Source: Streptomyces oceani (GTDB taxonomy: Bacteria; Actinomycetota; Actinomycetes; Streptomycetales; Streptomycetaceae). From it: a stretch of 33,056 bases of DNA. Where the stretch lies: positions 534,683 to 567,738 of the forward strand of contig NZ_LJGU01000127.1 of NCBI RefSeq assembly GCF_001751245.1, written 5' to 3'. This document shows, piece after piece, positions 1-7,133 of the stretch. Both the position numbers and the translations under genes were made by a program. Position 1 is the stretch's first letter; each line of letters opens with the position of its first letter. Under the pieces are notes generated by a model that saw only the letters and a list, made by a program, of their open reading frames with translations, searched no databases and was not told the origin of the DNA.

Positions 1-247
1 GAGCCATACCCGCGGGTCGCCGCCCTCCCCGGGGCGCGCCCCCATGCCCTGAGCGCCTCGCCCGTCCGTGGGTCGCCAGCCCTCGTACGTACGCCGCCGG
101 TTGACCGGATGACCGAACGGGTCTGCCGGTCGGCCGCCGGGTCAGCCAGACTGTCCCCGCCCACCCCTCGTCGGGGTCCCGGGCCGGGCCCGCCCGCGGC
201 CCCGGCCACGGTGCCCGGCCGGGCCGGCACGGAACACCACCGCGCGT
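1..247. other. Non-coding left edge upstream of amidase
   Basis: I see no convincing gene here. The open frames that cross it, on both strands, are GC-rich shadows with arginine/proline-rich translations that run into the amidase gene in the wrong frame. The stretch presumably holds the amidase promoter, but I cannot point to a clear -35/-10 pair. Confidence 0.5.
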
Positions 248-268
248 GTGAACCTCCAGGAGGATGCG

Positions 269-1687
269 TTGTCCGATCTCGCCACTCTGACCGCGACCCA
301 GTTGCTCGCCGGATATGCCGCCGGGGACTTCACCCCGCTCGACGCCACCCGTGCCGCGCTCGCCCGCGCCGAGGCCGCGCAGCCCGTGCTGAACGCCTTC
401 GTCCGGATCAACCACGAGGAAGCCCTCCAGCAGGCCGAGGCCAGCACCGAGCGGTGGCACCGTGGCGCGCCCGAGGGACTGCTGGACGGCGTGCCGGTCA
501 CGGTGAAGGACATCCTGCTGCAGCGTGGCGTGCCCACGCTCAAGGGCTCCTGGTCCGTGGCGGAGCAACAGGACTGGCGTGAGGACGCCCCCTCGGTCGC
601 ACGGGTGCGCGAGCACGGCGCGGTGCTGCTGGCCCGTACGACCACCCCGGAGTTCGGCTGGAAGGGCGTCACCGACAGCCCACGGCACGGAGCGACGGGC
701 AATCCGTACGATCCAGCGCGCACCTCGGGCGGCTCCAGCGGGGGTGGCGCGGCGGCCGTCGCGGTCGGCGCCGGACCGCTCAGCCTGGGCACCGACGCGG
801 GCGGCTCGGTGCGCATCCCCGCGTCGTTCAGCGGGATCTTCGCGTTGAAGCCGACCTACGGGCGCGTGCCGATGTATCCGGCCAGTGCCTTCGGCACCCT
901 GGCACACGTGGGACCGATGTCCCGGGACGCGGCGGACAGCGCGCTGCTGCTCGATGTGATCTCCGGAGCGGACGCGCGGGACTGGTCCCAACTCGGCCCG
1001 GTGCGTGGCAGCTTCCGGGACGGGCTGGACGAGGGGGTGGCGGGGCTGCGGGTGGCGTACTCGCCCACTCTCGGCGGACAGGTGGACGTGGCGCCGCAGG
1101 TTGCCGCCTCGGTGCGCCGCGCGGTGGACCGTCTCACGGCCCTCGGGGCCCGAGTGGAGGAGGTCGATCCGGATCTGCCGGACCCGGTCGAGGCGTTCCA
1201 CACGCTGTGGTTCAGCGGAGCGGCCAGGATCACCGAGGACTTCACCGCCGAGCAGCGGGAGTCGATGGACCCGAGGCTGCGTGCCGTGTGCGAGGAGGGC
1301 GCGCGGGCCAGCGCGCTGGACTATCTGGCCGCGGTGGACGTGCGGATGGCCCTCGGCAAGCGGATGGGCGACTTCCACCAGACGTACGACCTGTTGGTGA
1401 CCCCGACCATGCCGCTGACCGCCTTCGAGAAGGGCCTCGAGGTGCCGGCCGGCTCCGCACCGCCGCGCTGGACGAGTTGGACACCCTTCACGTACCCGTT
1501 CAACCTCACCCAGCAGCCCGCCTGTTCGTTGCCCTGTGGAGTGGACTCCGACGGCCTGCCGATCGGCGTCCAGTTGGTCGGCGCCCGGCACGCGGACGCC
1601 CTCGTCCTGCGGGCGGCGCACGCGCTCTACGGGGCGGGCGCCGCCGACATCCCCGACCCGCCGGAGCTTACGCTCGCCGGTAGTTGA
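269..1687 (+). CDS. Amidase-signature family hydrolase
   Basis: Predicted cytoplasmic hydrolase of carboxamide (C-N) bonds; the substrate is unknown. I chose the TTG at 269 because AGGAGG lies at 258-263, five bases upstream. A GTG at 248 in the same frame would add seven residues and sits upstream of that box. From 269 the protein is 472 aa, normal for the family. The Ser-cisSer-Lys triad is visible: Lys80 in VTVKD, cis-Ser156 in SGGSSGGG, and nucleophile Ser180 in GTDAGGSVR, with the 24-residue Ser-Ser spacing seen in FAAH and malonamidase. The 3' end overlaps the convergent DUF3830 gene by 20 bp. Proximity to the ehu-type importer suggests a role in breaking down the imported solute. That role is inference; the family call is firm. 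Confidence 0.9.
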   Translation: MSDLATLTATQLLAGYAAGDFTPLDATRAALARAEAAQPVLNAFVRINHEEALQQAEASTERWHRGAPEGLLDGVPVTVKDILLQRGVPTLKGSWSVAEQQDWREDAPSVARVREHGAVLLARTTTPEFGWKGVTDSPRHGATGNPYDPARTSGGSSGGGAAAVAVGAGPLSLGTDAGGSVRIPASFSGIFALKPTYGRVPMYPASAFGTLAHVGPMSRDAADSALLLDVISGADARDWSQLGPVRGSFRDGLDEGVAGLRVAYSPTLGGQVDVAPQVAASVRRAVDRLTALGARVEEVDPDLPDPVEAFHTLWFSGAARITEDFTAEQRESMDPRLRAVCEEGARASALDYLAAVDVRMALGKRMGDFHQTYDLLVTPTMPLTAFEKGLEVPAGSAPPRWTSWTPFTYPFNLTQQPACSLPCGVDSDGLPIGVQLVGARHADALVLRAAHALYGAGAADIPDPPELTLAGS

Positions 1688-2168
1688 GGGTTTCGCCGAT
1701 CGCGCCGGCGCGCCAGAGGTCCTGGCAGGCGTCGGCCATCCGGTCCAGGCCGTCCACGACGGTGCCCCAGACGATGCCGGGCACCCAGCCGGCGTCGCCG
1801 TTGATCAGCAGGTTGTTGCGTTCGTAGAAGAGCGCCAGGTCGACCACCGTCTTACGGCCCTGGTGCGCGGCCTCGGTCTCGTAGCCGTACGAGGCCGTGG
1901 CCAACTGCGTCTCAGTGAAGGTGAAATAGCACAGATCCCCCGGAATGGGCGTGATGGTGGGATTCTCCAGAGGCGGCTCCTCCGGTGCGAACGGCGGGAC
2001 CAGGGCGTAGATCTCGTTCCGGGCGTACTTCGCGTGATAGACGTCGCCGCCAAGCGGCAGCGCGTCCCACACGGCCGCGCAGGTGACCGGCGCGCGGTCG
2101 TCCAGCAGCTTCGCGGTGCAACTCACGCCACGCTTGTCCAGGGACACTTCGATGAATCGGTCCGGCAT
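1668..2168 (-). CDS. DUF3830 family protein
   Basis: Small (166 aa) cytoplasmic protein that I recognise as DUF3830, a family I recall as having a cyclophilin-like beta-barrel fold; its biochemical function is unknown. Two ATGs lie side by side at 2171 and 2168. The GGGAGG box (complement of 2173-2178) is spaced correctly only for the second, so 2168 is preferred. The open frame runs further upstream to 2276, but that part is arginine-rich and lacks a ribosome site. Recognisable stretches are PDRFIEVSLDKRGVSCTAKL near the start, LPLGGDVYHAKYARNEIY in the middle and LALFYERNNLLINGDAGW near the end. There is no signal peptide or membrane segment. It converges on the amidase (20-bp overlap) and is divergent from the ehu-type operon. 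Confidence 0.8.
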   Translation of the reverse strand: MPDRFIEVSLDKRGVSCTAKLLDDRAPVTCAAVWDALPLGGDVYHAKYARNEIYALVPPFAPEEPPLENPTITPIPGDLCYFTFTETQLATASYGYETEAAHQGRKTVVDLALFYERNNLLINGDAGWVPGIVWGTVVDGLDRMADACQDLWRAGAIGETLNYRRA

Positions 2169-2694
2169 CATGCCTCCCAGGGCTGGTCGCCTACGTGTCA
2201 CGCGCTCCGGCACACGACGCACGGTGCCGTACGCAAGGCGCGGCCGGACGATGTCCGACCCCGGGACGCCTTCCACCGCCGAAGCGCTTTACGGACTCTC
2301 GGCCAGCACCGACGGCCGCCCGCGAGTCCGTTCTCCCATGCGGCGGCCAGCGTATTGCATCACGCGCGGCCACACGCTGAACTGCTCGTCGATCAGCGGA
2401 TTTCCGGGAGCCGTTGGCCCAGGAACGAGAGGAGCGGAAGCCGGCCGCTCGCGCTGGGGGCGCGGCATTCTTCGCTGTCGGTGACGCCCGAACAACAATG
2501 CGCTCGCACACGAACGGAACGTGTCAGTCCACACCTGCGGGATGCCAAATGTGCCGAGTTGGACATAGGCGCGCTTGTCCGGATGGATTGCGGAAGGTTT
2601 CCTCGCCCGAGATCGGTGGTCAATACCGTGACGACTGGATCAAGTGCTAGAAACGACCCGCATAACTCCGTCCGGTCTGGGTAGCCGCGCGGCT
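2169..2694. promoter_or_regulatory. Divergent intergenic region, DUF3830 / ehuB
   Basis: About 525 bp without a credible gene lies between two divergent starts, so it should hold both promoters. Two small dyads are visible. GGACA-N10-TGTCC is at 2561-2580, with arms at 2561-2565 and 2576-2580. ACACG-N7-CGTGT is at 2508-2524. Either could be an operator for the IclR-type regulator encoded at 6083, but neither matches the GGGTCAC repeats in front of that gene. A GTG at 2644 could also start ehuB. No convincing -35/-10 pair was found. Confidence 0.4.
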
Positions 2695-3600
2695 ATGGCT
2701 CCACCACTGAGGGCGAGTACGCCATTCAACGGAAGAGGAATCAGTCGCCGCTCGCTGTTCGCGGGTGCGGCGGCGCTGGGTGCGTTCGGTGTCGTCGGAT
2801 GCAGCAGGGCGCCGGAGGAGGGAAAGGTAGAGGGGGGCGATCTCCTGGAGCGGCTTCGAGATAAGGGAACCGTCCGCGTCGGCATCGCCAGTGAGCCTCC
2901 GTTCGGCTACATCAACGACGAGGGTGAGGCGACCGGAGAAGCTCCGGAGATCGCCAAGGTCATCTTCAAGCGTCTCGGGATCTCCGAAGTGAAGGCGATT
3001 CCCGTGGAGTTCGGTGCGCTCATCCCCGGGCTCAAGGCACAGCAGTTCGATGTGGTATCCGCGGGAATGTACATCAACCCGACGCGGTGCGCACAGGTGC
3101 TCTTCGCCGATCCGGAATACATCATGAAGGACGCCTTCATCGTGAAGAAGGGCAATCCGCATGGCATCAAGACATACAAGGACGTGAAGAAGAAGGGTCT
3201 GCGGATCGGTTCCGGCGAGGCGTACGCGGAAATCGCCTACGCCGAGTCGTACGGCCTGGACGTGAAGATCTACCCAGACCAGGTCGCCGGTCTGAGCGCG
3301 GTGAAAACCGGCCGGATCGACGCCTTCGCGGGCACCAACGTCACGGTCGAGACCGTGGTGAAGGGCAAGGCGGCGGTCGACGCCACCGAGGCGTTCCAGC
3401 CCATCGTGGACGGCGAACCGGCCTACGGGGCCGGAGGCTTCGCGTTCCGACTCTCCGAGAAGAACTTCCGTGACGAGTTCAACAAGGAGCTGCACAAGCT
3501 CAAGCGGAACAACTACGAAGAGTTGCTGGAAATCGTGAAGCCCTTCGGGTTCGGCATGACGGAGATGACCGACATGACGGCGAAGGAGCTGTGCGGCTGA
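2695..3600 (+). CDS. ehuB: ABC transporter substrate-binding lipoprotein, EhuB-like
   Basis: Extracytoplasmic solute-binding protein (family 3, amino-acid type) that delivers substrate to the EhuC/EhuD permease. The sequence resembles the ectoine/hydroxyectoine binder EhuB, for example in EFGALIPGLKAQQFDVVSAG and MYINPTRCAQVLF. The export signal combines a twin-arginine motif (SRRSLF, arginines at 18-19 counted from 2695) with a lipobox (VVGC, Cys36), so it should be a Tat-exported lipoprotein. The start is uncertain: ATG 2695 gives 301 aa, while GTG 2644 would add 17 residues; neither has a strong ribosome site. It is the first gene of a four-gene operon, its stop overlapping the next start. 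Ectoine specificity comes from family resemblance only; a related amino acid or compatible solute is possible. Confidence 0.8.
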   Translation: MAPPLRASTPFNGRGISRRSLFAGAAALGAFGVVGCSRAPEEGKVEGGDLLERLRDKGTVRVGIASEPPFGYINDEGEATGEAPEIAKVIFKRLGISEVKAIPVEFGALIPGLKAQQFDVVSAGMYINPTRCAQVLFADPEYIMKDAFIVKKGNPHGIKTYKDVKKKGLRIGSGEAYAEIAYAESYGLDVKIYPDQVAGLSAVKTGRIDAFAGTNVTVETVVKGKAAVDATEAFQPIVDGEPAYGAGGFAFRLSEKNFRDEFNKELHKLKRNNYEELLEIVKPFGFGMTEMTDMTAKELCG

Positions 3601-4343
3601 TGATGACATCAGGCATGTTCTGGACGTGGTTCCTTCCGGGAATCTGGGTCACCATCCAGGTGACCATCTACAGCGCGGCGCTCGCCGCCGCCGTCGCCTT
3701 CATCGTCGGCCCTCTGCGGACCTCCAGGTTCTGGATCGTGCGCTTCCTCGCCGGCACCTACTTCGAGATCTTCCGCGGCACCTCGGCTCTGGTGCTGATG
3801 TTCTGGATGTTCTTCGCCCTGCCGCTCTTCGGCTGGCAGCTCGTGCCGATGTGGGCCGGCGTGAGTGCCCTGGGCCTCACCTACGGGGCGTACGGCTCGG
3901 AGATCGTGCGCGGCGCGCTCGCCGCGGTGGATCCGGCACAACGCGAGGCCGGCATCGCCCTGAGCTTCACCCGGTTCCAGCGGCTGCGCCGGATCGAACT
4001 CCCGCAGGCCTGGCCGGAGATGATCCCGCCGTTCAACAACCTGCTGATCGAACTGCTGAAGGGCACGGCCCTGGTCTCGGTCATCACGGTGGCCGACATG
4101 ACCTTCGCCGGAAACCTCGTACGGCTGGGCAGCAACGAGAGCGCCCCCATCTACACCCTGCTGCTGGTGCTCTACTTCGTCATCGCCTTCGTCCTCACCC
4201 GCGGCATGCGGGTCGTCGAACGGCACGCCAAGGCCAACATCGGCCAGGCGCCGGAGAAGCAGCCCGGCTTCCTGAGCCGCAAGCTCAGCGCACGCGGTGA
4301 GAGCGCGCAGGCCGGCACCCAGTCCGCGGGAGGTATCGGATGA
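3600..4343 (+). CDS. ehuC: ABC transporter permease, EhuC-like
   Basis: Inner-membrane permease of the His/Glu/Gln/Arg/opine type (HisM family), 247 aa from ATG 3600. That ATG shares one base with the ehuB stop (TGATG), and GGAG lies at 3585-3588. The GTG at 3591 sits too close to that box. Several hydrophobic spans are visible, beginning with WTIQVTIY and AALAAAVAFIVG. The cytoplasmic EAA loop that docks the ATPase reads EAGIALSFTRFQRLRRIELP. The hydrophilic C-terminal tail of about 40 residues (KQPGFLSRKL onward) is longer than in many homologues. It pairs with the next gene to form a heterodimeric channel; the coupled starts imply stoichiometric translation. Confidence 0.82.
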   Translation: MMTSGMFWTWFLPGIWVTIQVTIYSAALAAAVAFIVGPLRTSRFWIVRFLAGTYFEIFRGTSALVLMFWMFFALPLFGWQLVPMWAGVSALGLTYGAYGSEIVRGALAAVDPAQREAGIALSFTRFQRLRRIELPQAWPEMIPPFNNLLIELLKGTALVSVITVADMTFAGNLVRLGSNESAPIYTLLLVLYFVIAFVLTRGMRVVERHAKANIGQAPEKQPGFLSRKLSARGESAQAGTQSAGGIG

Positions 4344-4990
4344 ACAGCTGGGATTGGTCGAACGTCGACACCTTCATGCCCCGGTTCTGGGACGGACTGC
4401 TGGTCACCCTGCAGGCCCTGGTCCTGGGCACGCTCATCGCCTTCAGCCTCGGGCTGGTCTGGGCCATCGCCCAGCGCTCCGAGAACACGTGGATTCGCTG
4501 GCCGGTGACCGCGGTCACCGAGTTCATCCGGAACACGCCCCTGCTGGTGCAGCTCTTCTTCCTGTTCTACGTGCTCCCCGAGTGGGGCCCGGCGATGAGC
4601 CCGCTGACCACCGGCATCATCGGCCTGGGGCTGCACTACTCGACGTACACCGCCGAGGTGTACCGCGCGGGCATCAACGGCGTGCCGATCGGCCAGTGGG
4701 AGGCCGCCACGGCCCTCAACCTGCCGAAAACGCGCACCTGGACGGCGGTCATCCTGCCGCAGGCCATCCGCCGGGTGGTGCCCGCCCTGGGCAACTACGT
4801 CGTGTCGATGCTCAAGGACTCGCCGATGATCGCGGTCATCGGCGCCTTCGAGATGCTCGGCGAGGCCCAGGCCTACAGCAACGAGACCTTCACCACCGAG
4901 GCCATCACCATCGTCGGGGTCGCCTTCATCTGCATCGCCTACCCGGCTTCTCTTCTGATCCGAGTCCTGGAGCGTCGTCTTGTCCAGTGA
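4340..4990 (+). CDS. ehuD: ABC transporter permease, EhuD-like
   Basis: Second membrane subunit of the importer, 216 aa. The ATG at 4340 overlaps the ehuC stop by four bases (ATGA). Conserved features include EFIRNTPLLVQLFFLFYVLP, typical of polar amino-acid permeases, and the EAA loop WEAATALNLPKTRTWTAVIL followed by PQAIRRVVPALGNY. The protein has about five hydrophobic spans and a short N-terminus without a signal peptide. The family call is secure; the D versus C subunit name follows gene order and resemblance to the ectoine uptake system. Confidence 0.82.
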   Translation: MNSWDWSNVDTFMPRFWDGLLVTLQALVLGTLIAFSLGLVWAIAQRSENTWIRWPVTAVTEFIRNTPLLVQLFFLFYVLPEWGPAMSPLTTGIIGLGLHYSTYTAEVYRAGINGVPIGQWEAATALNLPKTRTWTAVILPQAIRRVVPALGNYVVSMLKDSPMIAVIGAFEMLGEAQAYSNETFTTEAITIVGVAFICIAYPASLLIRVLERRLVQ

Positions 4991-5795
4991 GAACAGCCTC
5001 TCGAAAGAGGACCAGAACCCCGCTGTCGACGGCAGCGAACTCATCCGGTTCGACTCCGTGACCAAGCGCTTCGGCAGCAACGTCGTCCTGGACGAGATGG
5101 ACTTCACCGTCTCCTCCGGGAAGCACGTCACCCTGATCGGGCCGTCCGGCTCCGGCAAGACGACCATCCTGCGGCTACTGATGACGCTGCTGAAACCGGA
5201 CGATGGCACCATCAAGGTGGCCGGCGACTACCTCACGCACGAGGAGCGCGGCGGCCAGCTCGTCCCCGCCAGTGAGAACCACGTGCGCGAGGTGCGCAAG
5301 AAGATCGGGATGATCTTCCAGCAGTTCAACCTCTTCCCCAACATGCGGGTGCTGCGGAACGTCACCGAGGCCCCGGTGCACGTGCTCGGCGTGCCCAAGG
5401 AGCAGGCCGAGGAGCGGGCCCTGGAACTCCTGGAGATGGTCGGGCTCAGCGAGCACGTCAACAAGTATCCGACCCAGCTCTCCGGCGGCCAGCAGCAACG
5501 GGTCGCGATCGCCCGCGCGTTGGCCATGAAGCCGCAGGTGCTGCTGATGGACGAGGTCACCTCTGCCCTGGACCCGGAGCTGGTGGCGGGCGTGCTCGAC
5601 GTCCTCCGGGACATCGCGCACACCACGGACATCACGATGCTGTGCGTCACGCACGAGATGAACTTCGCCCGGGACATCTCGGACGACGTGCTGATGTTCG
5701 ACGCGGGTCGGGTGATCGAGTCCGGCGCCCCGGAGAAGATCTTCTCCGATCCGGAACACGAGCGGACCCGCGAGTTCCTCAGCGCCGTGCTGTGA
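4980..5795 (+). CDS. ehuA: ABC transporter ATP-binding protein, EhuA-like
   Basis: Cytoplasmic ATPase that powers the importer, 271 aa. The start is a TTG at 4980, eleven bases inside ehuD, with TGGAG at 4968-4972 seven bases upstream. All nucleotide-binding motifs are intact: Walker A GPSGSGKTT (54-62), Q-loop around Gln114-115, signature LSGGQ (167-171), Walker B VLLMDE (187-192) and the switch His225 in CVTHEM. The domain is of the polar-amino-acid type, with an N-terminal extension of about 20 polar residues before the ABC fold. It is the last gene of the ehu operon; a strong hairpin follows about 110 bp downstream. Confidence 0.87.
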   Translation: MSSENSLSKEDQNPAVDGSELIRFDSVTKRFGSNVVLDEMDFTVSSGKHVTLIGPSGSGKTTILRLLMTLLKPDDGTIKVAGDYLTHEERGGQLVPASENHVREVRKKIGMIFQQFNLFPNMRVLRNVTEAPVHVLGVPKEQAEERALELLEMVGLSEHVNKYPTQLSGGQQQRVAIARALAMKPQVLLMDEVTSALDPELVAGVLDVLRDIAHTTDITMLCVTHEMNFARDISDDVLMFDAGRVIESGAPEKIFSDPEHERTREFLSAVL

Positions 5796-5902
5796 GTACG
5801 AGCCGCCCGCGGCGCTGAGCCGCCGGGGGCGCCACCGGAACACCCGGGACACCCTGGGCGTACGGAATCGGGAGCCCTGCCGTACGCCCGCACCGGTCCC
5901 TC

Positions 5903-5938
5903 GTGGCCCGGTCACCCACGAACGGGTGACCGGGCCAC
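5903..5938 (+). terminator. Hairpin terminator after the ehu operon
   Basis: A perfect 15-bp stem (5903-5917 with 5924-5938) closes a 6-base loop. There is no U-tract, as is usual in Streptomyces. It separates the transporter operon from the IclR-family gene. The arms contain GGTCACC/GGTGACC, close to the repeats at 6020-6064, so a regulatory role cannot be excluded. Confidence 0.75.
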
Positions 5939-6019
5939 ATCCGTCAGTGGCATATGCCGATGAGGCCAACACCCGGCCACCGGACCCCGCCTGACCGCTA
6001 TGGTGAGAAGCGAGCACGT

Positions 6020-6064
6020 GTGACCCACGGGTCACGAGGCAGCGGGTCACGACGAAACGGTCAC
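6020..6064. promoter_or_regulatory. Candidate operator repeats before the iclR-type gene
   Basis: A perfect dyad GTGACCC-AC-GGGTCAC occupies 6020-6035. Two more half-sites in direct orientation follow: GGGTCAC at 6044-6050 and CGGTCAC at 6058-6064. The three right-hand copies start 14-15 bp apart and end just before the ribosome site at 6072-6077. IclR-type regulators often bind such dyads near their own promoter, so autoregulation is likely but inferred. Confidence 0.5.
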
Positions 6065-6082
6065 AACCTCCAGGGGGACACC

Positions 6083-6841
6083 GTGGCGCTCAAGCCGGAA
6101 TCCACGGCGCCGTTCCACTCGGTGCGGTACGCACTGCGCGCACTCGAGGCGGTCGCCGGACACCGGGACGGCGTGTCCGAGGCACGGCTCGCCCAGGTCA
6201 CCGAACTACCGCCCGGACAGCTGTCCAGGCTGCTGCTGATGCTGCGCCGGGAGGGCTACGTGACGCAGCTGGCCGACGGCAGCTACACGGTGGGCGAGAC
6301 ACTCCTGCTGCTGGGCAGCAGCGGCGACCGCGATCGGGCGCTGCGGGAGCGGCTCGATCACACCCTGGCCGAGCTGCGGGACACCCTGGGCGCCGCCGTC
6401 TATCTCAGCCGGTACACGGACGGCGAGATGGAGGTCATGCACTATTCGGACAGCCCCAGCACACCCGTGGTGAACGAGTGGGTGGACTTCCGTTCCGCCG
6501 TGCACGCCACCGCGATCGGCAAGTGCCTGCTCGGCCAGCTGGACCACGACGGCCGCAAGGACCACCTCACCCGGCACCGTACGGCCCGGCTCACCTCGCG
6601 CACGATCACGGACGAGCGCCTCCTGCTGAACTCCCTGGACCAGCAGCCGGCCACGGTGCCGGTGCTGGACCTCCAGGAGTACGCCGTCGGCACGGTCTGC
6701 GCGGCCGTCCCGGTCACCGCGGGCTCCGCCGTGGGCTGTCTGGCGCTGTCCCTCCCGTTGGAGGCGGCGCACCGGCTGCGGAGCGCCGCCGAGACGCTCA
6801 ACCAGCAGGCCGCGCCCGTGATGCTCTCGCTGGCGATCTGA
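6083..6841 (+). CDS. IclR-family transcriptional regulator
   Basis: Predicted DNA-binding repressor or activator with an N-terminal winged helix-turn-helix (about residues 10-70, with the recognition region ARLAQVTELPPGQLSRLLLM) and a C-terminal IclR effector domain (about 85-245, with AVHATAIGKCLLGQL and YAVGTVCAAVPV). GTG 6083 is chosen because AGGGGG at 6072-6077 sits five bases upstream; this gives 252 aa, the usual family size. An earlier ATG at 5954 would place basic, unconserved sequence in front. It lies directly after the ehu operon in the same direction, which makes control of ehu/amidase/DUF3830 the most plausible job. The effector could be the imported solute or a breakdown product. 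Confidence 0.85.
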   Translation: MALKPESTAPFHSVRYALRALEAVAGHRDGVSEARLAQVTELPPGQLSRLLLMLRREGYVTQLADGSYTVGETLLLLGSSGDRDRALRERLDHTLAELRDTLGAAVYLSRYTDGEMEVMHYSDSPSTPVVNEWVDFRSAVHATAIGKCLLGQLDHDGRKDHLTRHRTARLTSRTITDERLLLNSLDQQPATVPVLDLQEYAVGTVCAAVPVTAGSAVGCLALSLPLEAAHRLRSAAETLNQQAAPVMLSLAI

Positions 6842-6972
6842 CGAGGCACGCCGCCGCTCCCGCCGGTACGCACCCGCGCCGGGCCGGTACCGGTGGCTGG
6901 TACGGCTGGACGGTACGGCTGGCTGGTGGTCGGGAGCACTCCTCACCGGCCGGTAGCATGGAGGGGCAGCGG

Positions 6973-7046
6973 GCGCCGCTAGCTCAGTTGGTTAGAGCAA
7001 CTGACTCTTAATCAGTGGGTCCGGGGTTCGAGTCCCTGGCGGCGCA
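6973..7046 (+). tRNA. tRNA-Lys(CTT)
   Basis: Cloverleaf read by eye: the acceptor stem pairs GCGCCGC (6973-6979) with GCGGCGC (7039-7045), discriminator A7046. The D-stem is GCTC/GAGC, the anticodon stem ACTGA/TCAGT with loop CTCTTAA, giving anticodon CTT for AAG lysine codons. The T-arm contains GGTTCGAGTCC. The terminal CCA is not encoded (A-C-C-G follows). A TAGCAT box at 6954-6959 is a plausible -10. Confidence 0.96.
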
Positions 7047-7051
7047 CCGAG

Positions 7052-7091
7052 ACGGAAGGCCCTCGCGTGGGTTCACGCGAGGGCCTTCCGT
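7052..7091 (+). terminator. Terminator after tRNA-Lys
   Basis: A perfect 18-bp inverted repeat (7052-7069 with 7074-7091) surrounds a GGTT tetraloop, starting six bases after the mature tRNA end. It also lies downstream of the oppositely oriented ABM gene (stop at 7134), so it probably works in both directions. Confidence 0.9.
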
Positions 7092-7133
7092 ACGCACGCG
7101 CCCGTACCTCCGCGTGCCGCCGCGAGCGCGGGC

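Noticed and set aside
1536..2684. Plus-strand open frame of 382 codons through the DUF3830 gene
   Set aside because: It starts inside the amidase in another frame and its product resembles no family; DUF3830 on the minus strand has a good ribosome site.
6899..6922. Direct repeat GGTACGGCTGG before tRNA-Lys
   Set aside because: Two copies only; no integrase gene and no second tRNA-end copy in the window to suggest an attachment site.
6973..7091. tRNA-Lys as an integration site for a mobile island
   Set aside because: The tRNA is followed immediately by its own terminator, and no integrase or duplicated 3' end is visible within the window.
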